The translations under genes were made by a program, and so were the position numbers. Below the pieces are notes generated by a model. The model saw only the letters and a program-made list of their open reading frames with translations, did not search any database and had not been told where the DNA came from. Positions 1 to 9,967 of a stretch of DNA of 39,257 bases are shown here, one piece after another. The stretch's first letter is position 1; the number at the start of each line of letters is the position of its first letter. The stretch covers positions 1-39,257 of the forward strand of contig CAXKVV010000416.1 in assembly GCA_964058805.1 (NCBI GenBank), in the 5' to 3' direction. The DNA comes from Schoenoplectus triqueter. Taxonomy: Eukaryota; Streptophyta; Magnoliopsida; Poales; Cyperaceae.

Positions 1-30
1 GCAATAAAACTAGTCAGGAAAGTAGGTTTC

Positions 31-156
31 GTTTTAGGTAGTTGGATTGCAGAGTCCTTAATAGATAAGCTAAGAGAGTTAGTTGATACTGTGATTAGGA
101 AACACGTGAATATCTTATGTGTTCAGAAGACTAAATGGATGGGTCAAAAGGCTATC
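31..156 (+). pseudogene. RTE-type LINE endonuclease fragment
   Basis: An open stretch of 42 codons reads like the start of the apurinic-type endonuclease domain of RTE-clade non-LTR retrotransposons. The recognisable pieces are KLRELVDTVIRKHVNILCVQ followed by KTKWMGQKAI. In active elements the first strand carries a W-N pair and the later motif is QETKW. Here the Asn after the Trp is Ile and the Glu of QETKW is Lys, so two active-site positions are lost. Similarity stops near base 165, so this is a dead scrap, possibly the edge of a longer relic outside the window. Confidence 0.75.
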
Positions 157-159
157 GGG

Positions 160-1080
160 ATGGTGCCCATCCGATGCATTGTGAGATTCGAGCGAGAAAT
201 GTTGGAACCGTCAAATTCTATTTAAGCGGATTGGCGGATGTGACTTGATCATATTTTTTTTTCTCTCGCAATGTCGAGGATCTTGGATGGGAACCGTCTG
301 GAGAGATTTTTCTCTATAGAGAACTCCGCAAAATAATTTGAACGAAATGATTTAATCTGAACAGATATAGAGAAGCGTAAATACGATTTTTGATGTAAGA
401 TATTATTATTAAATCAGAAGCGTTGATCACTAATCGGACGGTTCAAATGAAAAGTCGTAGATGATGTCTGTTCAAGGATTTTATCCTAGGTCTAGGATAT
501 TGATAAACGTGTATGTCGTGCGTGTCACATATGAGCATGTGATGTGTTCGACATAGAATGTGTCATGTCAGCACGTGTTTAAGTGTTTGGACGTACGTGT
601 TTTAACGTGTCAAAAATTTAAAAACCTAACCATGCACGTCTAAGACATGTGACACAGCTAGTATGTCGTGTGAAACGTGTTCATGTTTAATACATATCAA
701 CACTTATAACACGTACAAATTCAACAAATTTCAAACAAAATTGAAGAAATATATAAGGAAAATAAAAAAATTAGAGTGATTTTGGTTACAAAAAATAAAA
801 TTGACATATCATATTCAAAAATATCATATATGTTAGAGTAATCATGATATCTAACTTCAGTATCAAGTCAATCTTTTAAGCACATAAGTATTTTAAAAGT
901 CTGATATAGTAAAATATTTTATACGTATTATACATATATACGTGTTAGATCTATATATTTAAATATATTAAAATTATTTATATATTAATTATGCATATTT
1001 AACGATATGACACATATAATATAATACGTAAATACATTATATATAAGCACGTTCAAATACATACATTTATTCGTATAAAA
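160..1080. other. Upstream intergenic DNA of XCT, no gene
   Basis: I see no coding sequence here. Bases 500-720 are rich in short CGTGT, ACACG and ATGTCGTGT words on both strands, as in decayed plant repeats carrying degenerate tandem CGTGTCGTGT motifs. Bases 720-1075 are very AT-rich. CACGTG palindromes occur at 103-108 and 572-577 but are too far away for me to assign to XCT. Confidence 0.5.
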
Positions 1081-1086
1081 CACGTG
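1081..1086. promoter_or_regulatory. G-box CACGTG upstream of XCT
   Basis: A perfect CACGTG lies 138 bases before the XCT start codon. G-boxes bind bHLH (PIF/MYC) and bZIP (HY5-type) factors in plants. A light or clock input would fit XCT's known role, but only the word itself is seen. Confidence 0.35.
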
Positions 1087-1223
1087 CGACACTTTTATCA
1101 TTACCCGACCTGGGTCGTTTGGACTTCTTCGGGTTCTGTTCGAATCAAAGCCCAGGTCCAAAACTTCAAGCAGAAAGAAGGGCGAAAACCGGGAAAGAGA
1201 AAGGAGTGAAAGAGAGGAGAGAT

Positions 1224-4200
1224 ATGTCGGGGTTCGGAGATGGATATGTCGGAACTGCGCAGGATGCCGTGAAGATACGGCGGCTCCAGAAGCAGCGGGA
1301 GGCGGAGCAGCGTAAGATTCAGGAGCTAAAAAACAAGTCCGCCTCCGGTGGTGGCAACTCCGGTCTCCTCCAATTCGGCTCCAGCACCTCCGAGGTATCT
1401 TATCCTTTTGATACTCCCATCCTGAAAACTAATATAGTTCGAATCGGTGCAAATATCTGGTCGATTTCTGTTTTGATAGCATCTTCTCATAAAAAATTGA
1501 GAATGAAATATTAGTATAACGATATTAGCTGCTCTGAAGTTCAAACATTCGGAAAGCATGGTTAATGCCGAGTTTTTTTTTTATGGTTTTCAGATATTAG
1601 AGACTGCGTTTAAGAAGGAAACTGTTGGTCTAGTCACGAGAGAAGAGTATGTTGAGAAGGTAATCCTGTTTCTAAATTCTTATTCCTGCAGACTTAAACC
1701 AGTAAACACTTTTTCTCTTATATTTTAATTTTTACTCAAAGTATTTTTCTTTTCCTTTTTAGAGGGTTAATATTAGGACTAAGATTGAGGAAGAAGAGAA
1801 GGAGAAACTTCAAAAGTTACAGCAAGAGTGAGTCAATTTTTCTCCGTCATCCCTTTTAGCTGTATTTTTTAAGTTCCTATAAAAAATCTTTTTGCACTAC
1901 TTGAATGGTTGTGTTACTTTTGTGTTGTTTTGTTGTAGGGAAGAGGAGCTTCAGGCACAGAAAAGGAAAAGGAGAAGGGTGAAGGGAGATTCACGCCTCT
2001 CTTTTGTTGATGACATTGAAAATGAAAGTGATGAAGAAGAAGCTGATTTTAGTACGCTTTTCCCTTCTTTTGCGTCATTTCTGTTTGCTACCTTCTTAGC
2101 TGTTGGAACATCCTTCTCTTTTTGTATTTTATGATTGTAATTGTTTGCATGCTCTTGGTATGATAACTCTAACACTGGTATAGAATTGTACCTCAGATCC
2201 GAGTGGGTGGTACAGTCTGTTCCGACTGGTAAATGTCAATATCTATAATTATAGTAACTCTTGCTAACAGCTCGTGAGAGATTCATATTACCATGGGCTA
2301 CACTTGGTAACAATGGAATACTAGCTTGAGTTGGTAGTGAACACAATAGATGTTTTGCTTATGTTCTCTTAAAATGGTACTGCAGTCTTAGTTTAACTAT
2401 AACTGAACTAGTTATTTTGGCCAAAATTTGGAACTTGTAAAAATTTGTTGGTTTTGATATGGAGCTAATTCTGGTACCTTCATGCACTAACATAGCTGCA
2501 CTAAGATGTATGCCCATGGTAGTAGAGTAGGTGCAGTACTGGAGATAGTAATGGTTGGGATTATCTGACAATGTAAGTTTGGCAGTCTATTTCTGATTCT
2601 GAGCTGTCAGTCACTAAAAGCAATGGTGATTGTGACTGAGAAATATAACACCTTTAGTGCCTGTCATTACATCTCCTCCTCCCTCCTTTCGTTTTCACTT
2701 CCAAGTACAATAAAAACCTCCGAGTTATCTTCCTTCATTGTTTGATCATCTTTTGCTCTTCATGGTAAAAGTGAGAAACCTCAAATTTCTTAAATTCAAC
2801 CTCTATCTTCTCTATGCCTGAAGCTGTGTTCCTGTTTGTTAGCTCGTCATACCTCTCTAACTCGTTGAAAACTTTGGTTGCTCAACCATTTTGGTTCCAA
2901 TGGCCTCTTCACAAAAGGCTGACACTGTTTTAGGATCTCCAGGAGATCATGTTTGAAAGTTAATCTTAAGCAACATTCAAGGTTGAACTAGACAGAAGTT
3001 TAGCTTCCAACTTATTGTATAATGATTGAAGAGACTCAGAGATGGAGAGATGACGGGAGAGAAAATTGTACTGTTATTTTGCTGGTGAGGAGAAAGAGAA
3101 ACTGGGAGATGAAGAGAGTGAGATAGAGTGTCTAGTTAGAGGTGGATAGTGTGGATGCAACAGCTCTGATTAGATTGTCAAAATTGCAATTCAAAATTTC
3201 ATATTGTCAACTGATCCCAACCCTTTTCATAATAGCAAGGCCTGAGAACCTTTTCTGTCTTCTTTTGAGCGAATTTATGATAATCCAAATATTTTATTCA
3301 ATCTGTCACATAGCAAAATTTTTATACTTTTTACAGAAGAGCGACATGAGGTTAGGAAATTAGGCCACAGTAAAGTCGGCAAAGATCCAAATGTGGAAAC
3401 AAGTTTTCTACCAGATAGGTATTGTTGCTTGCAAATCAGTTTTCCGTAATAATTGTAATGTCTTCTTCTTTCCATAAGAGGAACTGTGGATTGTTTTTAT
3501 TTACGGGTTTTAAGCTCATTAAAGAATTTGTTGTAAGAATGATATTACAGTGAAAGAGAGGCAGAGGAGCAAGCTGAGAGGGAGCGGCTCAAGAAGCAGT
3601 GGATGCGTGAACAAGAGTTGATCAAAAGTAACTTCATCCTTCTATACGAAATCACTATTTATGAACAAAAGGATGGGTTATTTACTTTTTTGTGTGTTTT
3701 TTTAATATTACAGATGAGCCTCTGGAGATAACTTACAGTTACTGGGATGGAACTGGCCATAGGAGAGCTATACAGGTTAGTACGGTTTTTATGGCTTTCT
3801 GTGGAATTACTGCAGGGATATGATATTGGTTGCCAGAGGTATTTTGCTCACTGGCTCCCCTTAATGGGAGTGCACCCTATACCTGCAAGTTTTATCCTGA
3901 TTGTGTTGATTGTGAAATGTGTTCAGCTTGGCTTCTTGTTGGGTGAGCCAAGAGTGAAATCCCCCCTGGGTACAGTTAGCTACCTTATCATTTCTTTTTG
4001 TTTTGTGTCACCTGAAGTTCATGCAAGTCAAGTTAGCATTAGGTATTCATGCTTCAGATGTGGAGATGGCCTAAAATTAAGCATCATACTTTATAAATAT
4101 ATAAATTGTGCGATGATCAGAAGTTACTTTACCCTAAATTTAGCTCTATTACCTATTCAACTAACAATTATTTGATTGAATTACAGGAATGTCTGTTGCC

Positions 4201-5279
4201 TATTAAATAAATTTGACTGCTTGTAGTGCAAAGGTTTGCTGTGCATGTGCTAATATCAACCTTTTGAAGCTAAATGATAAAATTTTCCTTCAGGTCCGCA
4301 AAGGTGATTCGATTGGCGAATTTCTAAGAGCAGTCCAACAGCAACTTGCTCCTGAGTACAGAGAAATTCGTACCACATCTGTTGAGAACCTTCTCTATGT
4401 CAAAGAAGATCTTATCATCCCTCATGTATCTTCTATCTTTCCTTCTATTCTTTTGAGTTCATTATCAATTATTGCATTATGTTGCTGAGCCTGAGGCTTA
4501 ATGAAAAAGTAGTATATTTATCTGTTCTTACTTGTATATCCCTGTTCCGACTGGTAAATGTCAATATAGATTTTTTGGTACATCTATGGTTGGGTTCATA
4601 TCAGCATGAAACAGTTATTGTGATTCTAGATCCTTACATACTAATAATGAAATGCATCTGTTAGATTTTCTAACTGGTGTTATTCTGTTTAAAATGTTTC
4701 AGCAACACAGCTTCTACGAGCTAATCATTAACAAAGCAAGGGGCAAAAGTGGACCGGTATTTAGTATTTTTTTTTCTTTCTTGTTTTCTGATCTTGATTA
4801 AGCATAATTTGTTCAGCCTTTTTGTATTACTATTTTATTAAATTACAACTTGCGTTATCTTTTATAAACAGTTATTCCATTTTGATGTTCATGAAGATGT
4901 ACGAACAATTGCTGATGCAACCATAGAGAAAGATGAGGTGTGTTTATATTTGTTCTTCATTTTGTACGGTGGATATATTTAACATGTCTCAACCATTTGT
5001 TGGTATTTGTATATTACATGGATGTTTGACCTGATGATATCTTTTCTGGTTCCCTTGTTTCTAGTCTCATGCTGGGAAGGTTGTGGAGAGGCACTGGTAT
5101 GAAAAGAACAAGCACATATTTCCTGCTTCCAGATGGGAGGTTAGTTTAGTCATTTTTTTAATGTAAATGCTATTTTCATTTTCCTATTCAGGGAATATGA
5201 TATTTACTAAGAAACTGTGTTTGTACAGATATATGACCCGACTAAGAAATGGGAGCGTTACACAATACATGGAGATTAA
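1224..5279 (+). CDS. XCT: XAP5 CIRCADIAN TIMEKEEPER (XAP5/FAM50 family nuclear protein)
   Basis: Twelve exons join in frame: 1224-1394, 1594-1659, 1763-1827, 1939-2051, 3337-3418, 3551-3627, 3714-3775, 4294-4425, 4703-4756, 4872-4937, 5065-5139 and 5229-5279. All introns are GT-AG and the product has 337 residues, the length I recall for Arabidopsis XCT. The N-terminus [20 protein letters not shown] is followed by a charged coiled coil, a basic NLS-like KRKRRRVK (residues 109-116), an acidic patch, then the XAP5 domain with [14 protein letters not shown] and ending [19 protein letters not shown]. In Arabidopsis XCT acts in the nucleus in clock period, light responses, small-RNA production and splicing. 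The start at 1224 is chosen by family homology; the frame stays open upstream to 1119 with an ATG whose extension is not conserved. Intron 4 (2052-3336) is the longest at 1,285 bases. Codons and domain are intact. Confidence 0.95.
2217..2242 (+). repeat. 26-bp direct repeat, copy 1 (XCT intron 4)
   Basis: The word beginning CTGTTCCGACTGGTAAATGT is repeated perfectly over 26 bases at 4542-4567 in intron 8 of the same gene. The flanking bases differ. Confidence 0.85.
4542..4567 (+). repeat. 26-bp direct repeat, copy 2 (XCT intron 8)
   Basis: Perfect second copy of the 2217-2242 word, in the same orientation and 2.3 kb downstream. It could be two relics of one dispersed repeat or a short templated insertion. 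Confidence 0.85.
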
Positions 5280-5568
5280 ACTGCACATGACCGTGCTAAA
5301 TGCCCAGAATCTCAAATAGTAGCTGTAACTTATCTATTTGGTCTTAGTGTTTAGAAACAAGTTTGCTCCCAATTACTGATGTTGGCTTTGAAGTGATTAT
5401 CGTTTATTCGTTCCTCTTTTGGTGCAATAGGCTTTTCTGCACAACAATTTTTGCACTTCTATGTTTATTAGCAGGATTCTAAATGGATGAACAAATATTT
5501 GGATGATTAAAATTTACTTATTTTAAGGCGATTGTTACATTAACTATAGTTGCATTAGTTTTAGTTTA
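5280..5568. other. XCT 3' UTR and intergenic DNA
   Basis: The first 100-200 bases after the XCT stop are presumably 3' UTR. I see no confident poly(A) signal or further gene. Confidence 0.4.
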
Positions 5569-5600
5569 CTAGTACATATGCCTGCTCTTACGCGCGGACA
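5569..5600 (-). mobile_element. Candidate Helitron 3' terminus (minus orientation)
   Basis: Read on the minus strand, a GC-rich partly palindromic block (CCGCGCGTAAGAGCAGG) is followed by CATATGTA, then CTAG at 5572-5569, and a T just outside. Helitrons end in a GC hairpin about 10 bases before CTRR and insert between A and T. The hairpin is imperfect and no TC 5' end was located. The minus-strand gene fragments at 7693-8304 would lie inside such an element. Confidence 0.35.
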
Positions 5601-6068
5601 TTATATTTATATATTTTTAACGACAACCAATTAAGGGACATCTTATTAAAAAAACATCAATAAAATTTAAATTATTTTAAATTTGATCCTTATTTCTATA
5701 TTTTTTTCATCATTATGTGGTGTAAGTATGTTATATTCATATATACATCCTATCAATATTAATTTAAGAAAATTTAATCTAAAATTTTTATACGTTGTTG
5801 ATATTTACAAAGATATTTTATAAAATGATGAATATGAAAAAAGTATAAATTACATTCAAGCATATTCTTTCAAAAAAGAAGTTTCTCAAGCAAGTTATTT
5901 AAAAAAATTTCAAGCAAATCAATTTTTTATTCATAAAAGAAAAAATAATTTCCTGATATTACAATACATGTGAGCATTTCATTTATAGTTAGTTGTCAAT
6001 CTCCCGTCTCCACTTGCATATATAGTCCATGAAGACCTTCATGGGGCTGTAGAAAAAAATACAGTGTT
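5601..6068. other. AT-rich intergenic DNA, no gene
   Basis: Very AT-rich, with no convincing reading frame. On the minus strand at 6000-6050 a pyrimidine tract and CAG precede a short GC-richer piece that looks exon-like (reads MKVFMDYICKWRR), but I do not recognise it. Confidence 0.35.
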
Positions 6069-6071
6069 TTA

Positions 6072-6215
6072 TTTGTAAAATTGCTAACTTATGAAGTTAC
6101 ATGGATGTATATCCAAAGTGTACATAAATAATTTGGACTAAGTCTACTTGCGGTGAAATGATTCCGCTTGGAACAAATTAAGAAGCATCAGGCAAAGTCC
6201 CAGCACGAAAAAGTG
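6072..6215. repeat. Diverged direct repeat, copy 1
   Basis: Shares ordered blocks with 7456-7560: ATTGCTAA, TGAAGTT-CATGG-TATATCCAAA, then TGATTCCGCTTGGA-CAAATT. The copies lie 1.4 kb apart in the same orientation with many substitutions and a length difference, so the duplication is old. The minus-strand sense of both copies is partly open, but I recognise no protein. Confidence 0.65.
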
Positions 6216-7455
6216 CCCTACTTATATTTTTCATCAAATTTCAAATATCTTTATTATGATATATATAATCAGAACTATCTATCAAATTAACACAGTTTGA
6301 TATTTAGACAAATGAGCAAATTAGAAATCAAAATTGCCCAAATTTTGCTACAATTATATAAGTATGCACTACATGGTACTGATGGACACTTTCGGGTACT
6401 ATTTCCCAATAGGAAAGACTCATCTCATTGCCATAATTCTTTTTACTTGAAAGAAAAATTGAATGATTCCTGTCACACCCCTTTCGCTAAACCTTGTTCT
6501 CAAAATCAACAAAAATTAACAAAATTTCAGGAGCAAATAATACATGTTCATCTTGACAGCGGCATATCAACCAAACACTTTTCTTCCTGACAAACATAAA
6601 TTAGGACCTGGATTAAAAAAATGGAGATTTTATACAATGATCAGAACAAACTGAAGAACATATGGAGTAAACTTACTACAATATTTTCTTTATCAATAAG
6701 ACAACGGGAAGAAAGAACAAAAAAAAAATTGATGCTGCATATACAAATGATTAAAGAATCAGAAAAAACAAAGTTAGAAATAGCAGATATGTTAGGTACC
6801 AATTGGACAAATTAAAAAGTTTCAAATTAATCAAAACCTCAACTTCTCTATGAGCAATATCAGTCACTGTCAAGTTTCTATCAGGCACATTCCTATGTTC
6901 ATTGTCATATTTAGTTCATACCGATCTATTTAATGAAGCAAACATAAACTTCCATAAAGAGAAACCCAATAAACTAATTAAAACCCTACATTTCTTCAAT
7001 AAAGAGATAGGCACAGGGAAGAATAACCTCGGTGCAATTGGTTTGTTCATATATGCTCTGATAGTTGAGAAAGAAAGCTCAAATGGACCTTCTACAAAAG
7101 TCGGATTCAGCTTTCTATCATAATCAAACTTGCTAAACATAAATTAAGAAGCAAAAGATGAACAATCACAGCCAGTCTATTATTTGATGTTAAGATTTCT
7201 CACAAACAATAAGACAAGCTATAAACAACTTTTATAACTATATTCCTGTAAACTCCAAAAATTGAGTACACAGTCAGAGGATGTGGTGGGACATTCCAAA
7301 ATTGAATGCTTTACAATCCAAATAATCACATGAGTCACAAATTAGAATATCACACAGCATATATACCCTATTTTCTAATTTCTTAAGAATATGCTGAGGT
7401 GCCTCTTTTCCTTCCCAACAAATTTAGCGATTAGTTATTTAAAAAGGCACAATGA
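6216..7455. other. AT-rich DNA between direct repeats, no recognisable gene
   Basis: Several short open frames occur on both strands, including 74 codons on the minus strand at 6916-7140. They show no domain, no codon bias and no splice context. I treat the segment as non-coding or fully decayed. Confidence 0.4.
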
Positions 7456-7560
7456 AATTGCTAATTTCTGAAGTTGCATGGGTATATATCCAAAAGGTAC
7501 AGAGAGATGATTCCGCTTGGATCAAATTCAGGAGCATCATGCGAAATCCGAGAACAAAAA
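7456..7560. repeat. Diverged direct repeat, copy 2
   Basis: Partner of 6072-6215. The best-conserved blocks are ATTGCTAATTTCTGAAGTTG and TGATTCCGCTTGGATCAAAT. Confidence 0.65.
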
Positions 7561-7692
7561 ATTGTTTTTAGTGAAGAAAGGGAGAAAGGAAGAGTGAGTG
7601 ACAGTTTTTAGATCCGACCCTAAACATATCAAAGATTCTAATTATGAAACCAAATATAGTATTTTAGAGAAATGCTACACCTTAGAAACTAC

Positions 7693-7880
7693 CTTGAGAG
7701 AGTTGTAACTCTGTCAGCATGTAATTTATCAAGCTTAGGATCCTGCATGGGAATAAATTAAAGTCATAAACCATGATTGTGGAGTAAGAAAAAAAAAAGA
7801 AAAAAAAATACACTTATATCCAACCATTCATCAAGATCAAGTTCCTCATTTGTAGTGGATGTTTTGAGCCTTGCCTTTAG
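7693..7880 (-). pseudogene. Phosducin-like protein 3 fragment, two exons
   Basis: Two minus-strand exons join to give a segment typical of plant PLP3, a thioredoxin-fold protein that assists tubulin folding with the CCT chaperonin. Exon a is 7880-7818 (21 codons, ending TTNEELDLDEWLD) and exon b is 7742-7693 (DPKLDKLHADRVTTLS). Family members have a similar stretch, roughly E-[VL]DLDE-x-x-DDP[EK]L-[ED]KLHADR, in their N-terminal helical region before the thioredoxin fold. Exon b has an intact CAG acceptor and GT donor. The donor of exon a has become AT (GAT then ATAAGT), so normal splicing is lost. Neither the start of the gene nor the thioredoxin domain is found nearby. Upstream on the same strand is a piece of an unrelated gene at 8075-8304. 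Confidence 0.75.
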
Positions 7881-8074
7881 CTAACAGTTCCTACAATTCA
7901 ATATTTAATGTTAATAAGCCTTCTAGAATAATTATGTTTCCTTCAATATTGATAATCATGCTTCTAGAAGGTTCGACTATATAGTAATAATGAAATAAAA
8001 TTTTAGTTTTCTACAACGTATGATTTTCTACCCAAAAACTTACTTTTAAATTTAAAGGGAGTACAACAACATAC

Positions 8075-8304
8075 CGATTGCACAATTGACCCACAATGAG
8101 GTTGAAAATTACGGCACCATTAGCCTTTAGAGCACGCCTCAGGTCACCATCAGTAAATGTATCAATCAGTCGGTATGAGTCTTCTATGACAAGCAAACAA
8201 CCACATCCTTTGTTAGTTTAGCTCTGATAATTGATCCATTATCATATCTCCCTTTTTATATATTGGTAAATCTTCTTTCTTCATCACAGATTCACATCTT
8301 TCAC
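8075..8304 (-). pseudogene. Arabinose-5-phosphate isomerase (SETH3-like) exon fragment
   Basis: One minus-strand exon, bounded by CAG at 8307-8305 and GT at 8074-8073, encodes the CBS-domain region of the KdsD/SETH3 family. This enzyme interconverts ribulose-5-phosphate and arabinose-5-phosphate for Kdo synthesis. Recognisable pieces are [20 protein letters not shown], then [12 protein letters not shown] and VGQLCNR. Two frame breaks disable it: an extra A in GAGCTAAACTAAC near 8212, and about 8 extra bases after GTGAAAGATGTG near 8285. The SIS isomerase domain that should precede it and the last CBS part are absent, so this is a fragment rather than a decayed whole gene. Confidence 0.8.
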
Positions 8305-8689
8305 CTGTATATATTTGTGTGTTCAGCTCTTTTTAGTATTACCGAATTAATACTGGTCATGATTGATGGCTGTAAAGGTTGTATTCATACAACACATTCT
8401 CCCAAAAGCATTTTAAGGATACCAAATTAATGTTGTAATTTCTGGTTGCTAATAAAATAAATTACATGATCCCTTATTCTGTCAGAAAAATAAAGAATAT
8501 CTATACTTGCCAGCAAAAACGAAGAATGCCTAAACTAATTAGTTCTGATAAGATAATTAAATGCTCAGGAAAGGATGCTTCTTACCATAAGAACCAGAAA
8601 CTTCTATTTAGAGTTTAATGAGAACGGAAAGTATTTTAAAAAATTAAATCGAAAAAAAAGAACCTTTTGGTAGACCTTGGCCACCGCTA

Positions 8690-8965
8690 CCATGTCATTC
8701 CCTAGCGCGAGGCTAGAGGAGGTCGATCAAAATGCATACAGATACATCTCTCGGTTCTCGGCGATCGAGTGCGAGTGATGGAGAGAGTGACACTGGGTTC
8801 TCGGCGATCGAGTGCGAGTGACGGAGCGGGAGAGGGAGTGCGAAAGAGAGATGAGAGGGAGATGCGACAGAGAGGGAGGTTGTGCGAGAGTAATTCGAAT
8901 GGGCGAGTGCGAGAGTTGGTTATACAAATTATCGGAGCGCCAACGAAACATCGAAAAAACTAATA
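8690..8965. other. GC-rich island with a 43-base-period repeat
   Basis: This patch is much richer in G, C and CpG than its surroundings. A 26-base word starting GGTTCTCGGCGATCGAGTGC occurs at 8753-8778 and again at 8796-8821. Purine-rich GAGAGAG runs follow on the plus strand. A short open frame on the plus strand (ATG at 8693, reading MSFPSARLEEVDQNAYRYIS) ends at 8779, and I do not recognise it. The island could be the 5' UTR or promoter of a captured or lost gene. Confidence 0.45.
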
Positions 8966-9312
8966 TCAAACTGGAGGGATAAAAAAACATCCACATTAAA
9001 TCAGGGAACGTCTATTTTTCAGAATTCTGCATCTGAACGGTGTAAAAGACATTTAAGAGGGTATATTTGACAATTCACATCTAAAAAAAATCTAAAACAT
9101 CTTGACAAAACAACTGGACTGTCCAGTTCTTAGATGCTTTTTAAGATAGTAAGATCTTATCATTATTTGTAGTTGTTATTAACAAATATAATAATGAATA
9201 CTTGATTCAAAACTGTAATACGGATATGGATGCATATGTTTATAACGATATTATGCTTTTGTTTACGTCTCCGTGCGGCTATCTTTTTTTAGTACGGAAT
9301 AAGAACAGTGAT
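8966..9312. other. Intergenic DNA, no gene
   Basis: AT-rich; I see no gene, no RNA and no clear repeat boundary. Confidence 0.4.
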
Positions 9313-9451
9313 GTTTGGATGGTTGAACGGTGGCACTTTTTTGGATTAGTCATTATTTTTATTTGCTATTTTATGTTTGAATGGGATTTTTTTTTCAGAA
9401 GCATTAAATTAGTGATTGTTTTTACCAACCCATTATTTCATCCATCCAAAC
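9313..9451. mobile_element. Short MITE with GTTTGGATGG ends
   Basis: The left end GTTTGGATGG (9313-9322) and right end CCATCCAAAC (9442-9451) are perfect 10-base inverted repeats around 139 bases of AT-rich DNA. Small plant MITEs often end in this word. No clear target duplication was found. Confidence 0.5.
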
Positions 9452-9650
9452 GCTTTTAATTTCTAAGAATTTTCATGTAGATAAACAGGCTATACAATAG
9501 TTTCTCCATCTGGACCTTTCATTTCGCTTGAATAGTTATAACCGTCGGATCCATGATTCTATTCTGAAACGCTACCTGGTTTGTGGGATTTTTACATTTC
9601 TATTGTGTTGTCTGTGTAATGTGTAATTTTGTGTGTGTCCATTTACTGGT

Positions 9651-9942
9651 GCATAGTAACATAATCGTGAATAATTTATTTTTTATTAATAACCGGATAT
9701 TTTATGAATAATTTTAATATTTTGGTTAAAAAAATATTTTATTTGTGAATAAAACATATTATATATTATTTTAATTAAAAATTTATATTCTTTTTATATA
9801 TTTTAAAAACTTTAATACTTTAATATATATTTTATTTATATTATATGAAATGAATTATTCTCGAATTATATCCGTATTATACCCGAATTGTGACTTTTTG
9901 ACCTCGTCGAATATTTTTCGAATCCTGAATTTGCTACTATGC
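9651..9942 (-). mobile_element. MITE family C, copy 1 (GCATAGTA ends)
   Basis: The ends GCATAGTAAC (9651) and, read from the other side, GCATAGTAGC (9942) enclose 292 AT-rich bases. The minus-strand sense (AAATTCAGGATTCG, then TATTCG, then GGATATAATTCG) matches copies at 28937-29256 and about 34934-35258. Confidence 0.65.
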
Positions 9943-9967
9943 TTGCATCATATGTAGGCATCGTTCT

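Noticed and set aside
1119..1223. In-frame N-terminal extension of XCT from the ATG at 1119
   Set aside because: The family starts at [14 protein letters not shown]. The extension has no conserved feature and is probably 5' UTR.
3747..4175. 142-codon plus-strand frame spanning XCT exon 7 and intron 7
   Set aside because: It starts out of frame in exon 7 and runs into intron; the XCT splice model explains the region fully.
6916..7140. 74-codon minus-strand frame and the overlapping 73-codon plus-strand frame
   Set aside because: Both strands are open over the same AT-rich DNA, with no domain, splice context or codon bias.
8727..8996. 89-codon minus-strand frame rich in Ser, His and Leu
   Set aside because: It is low-complexity translation of the GAGAGAG-rich island and shows no family match.
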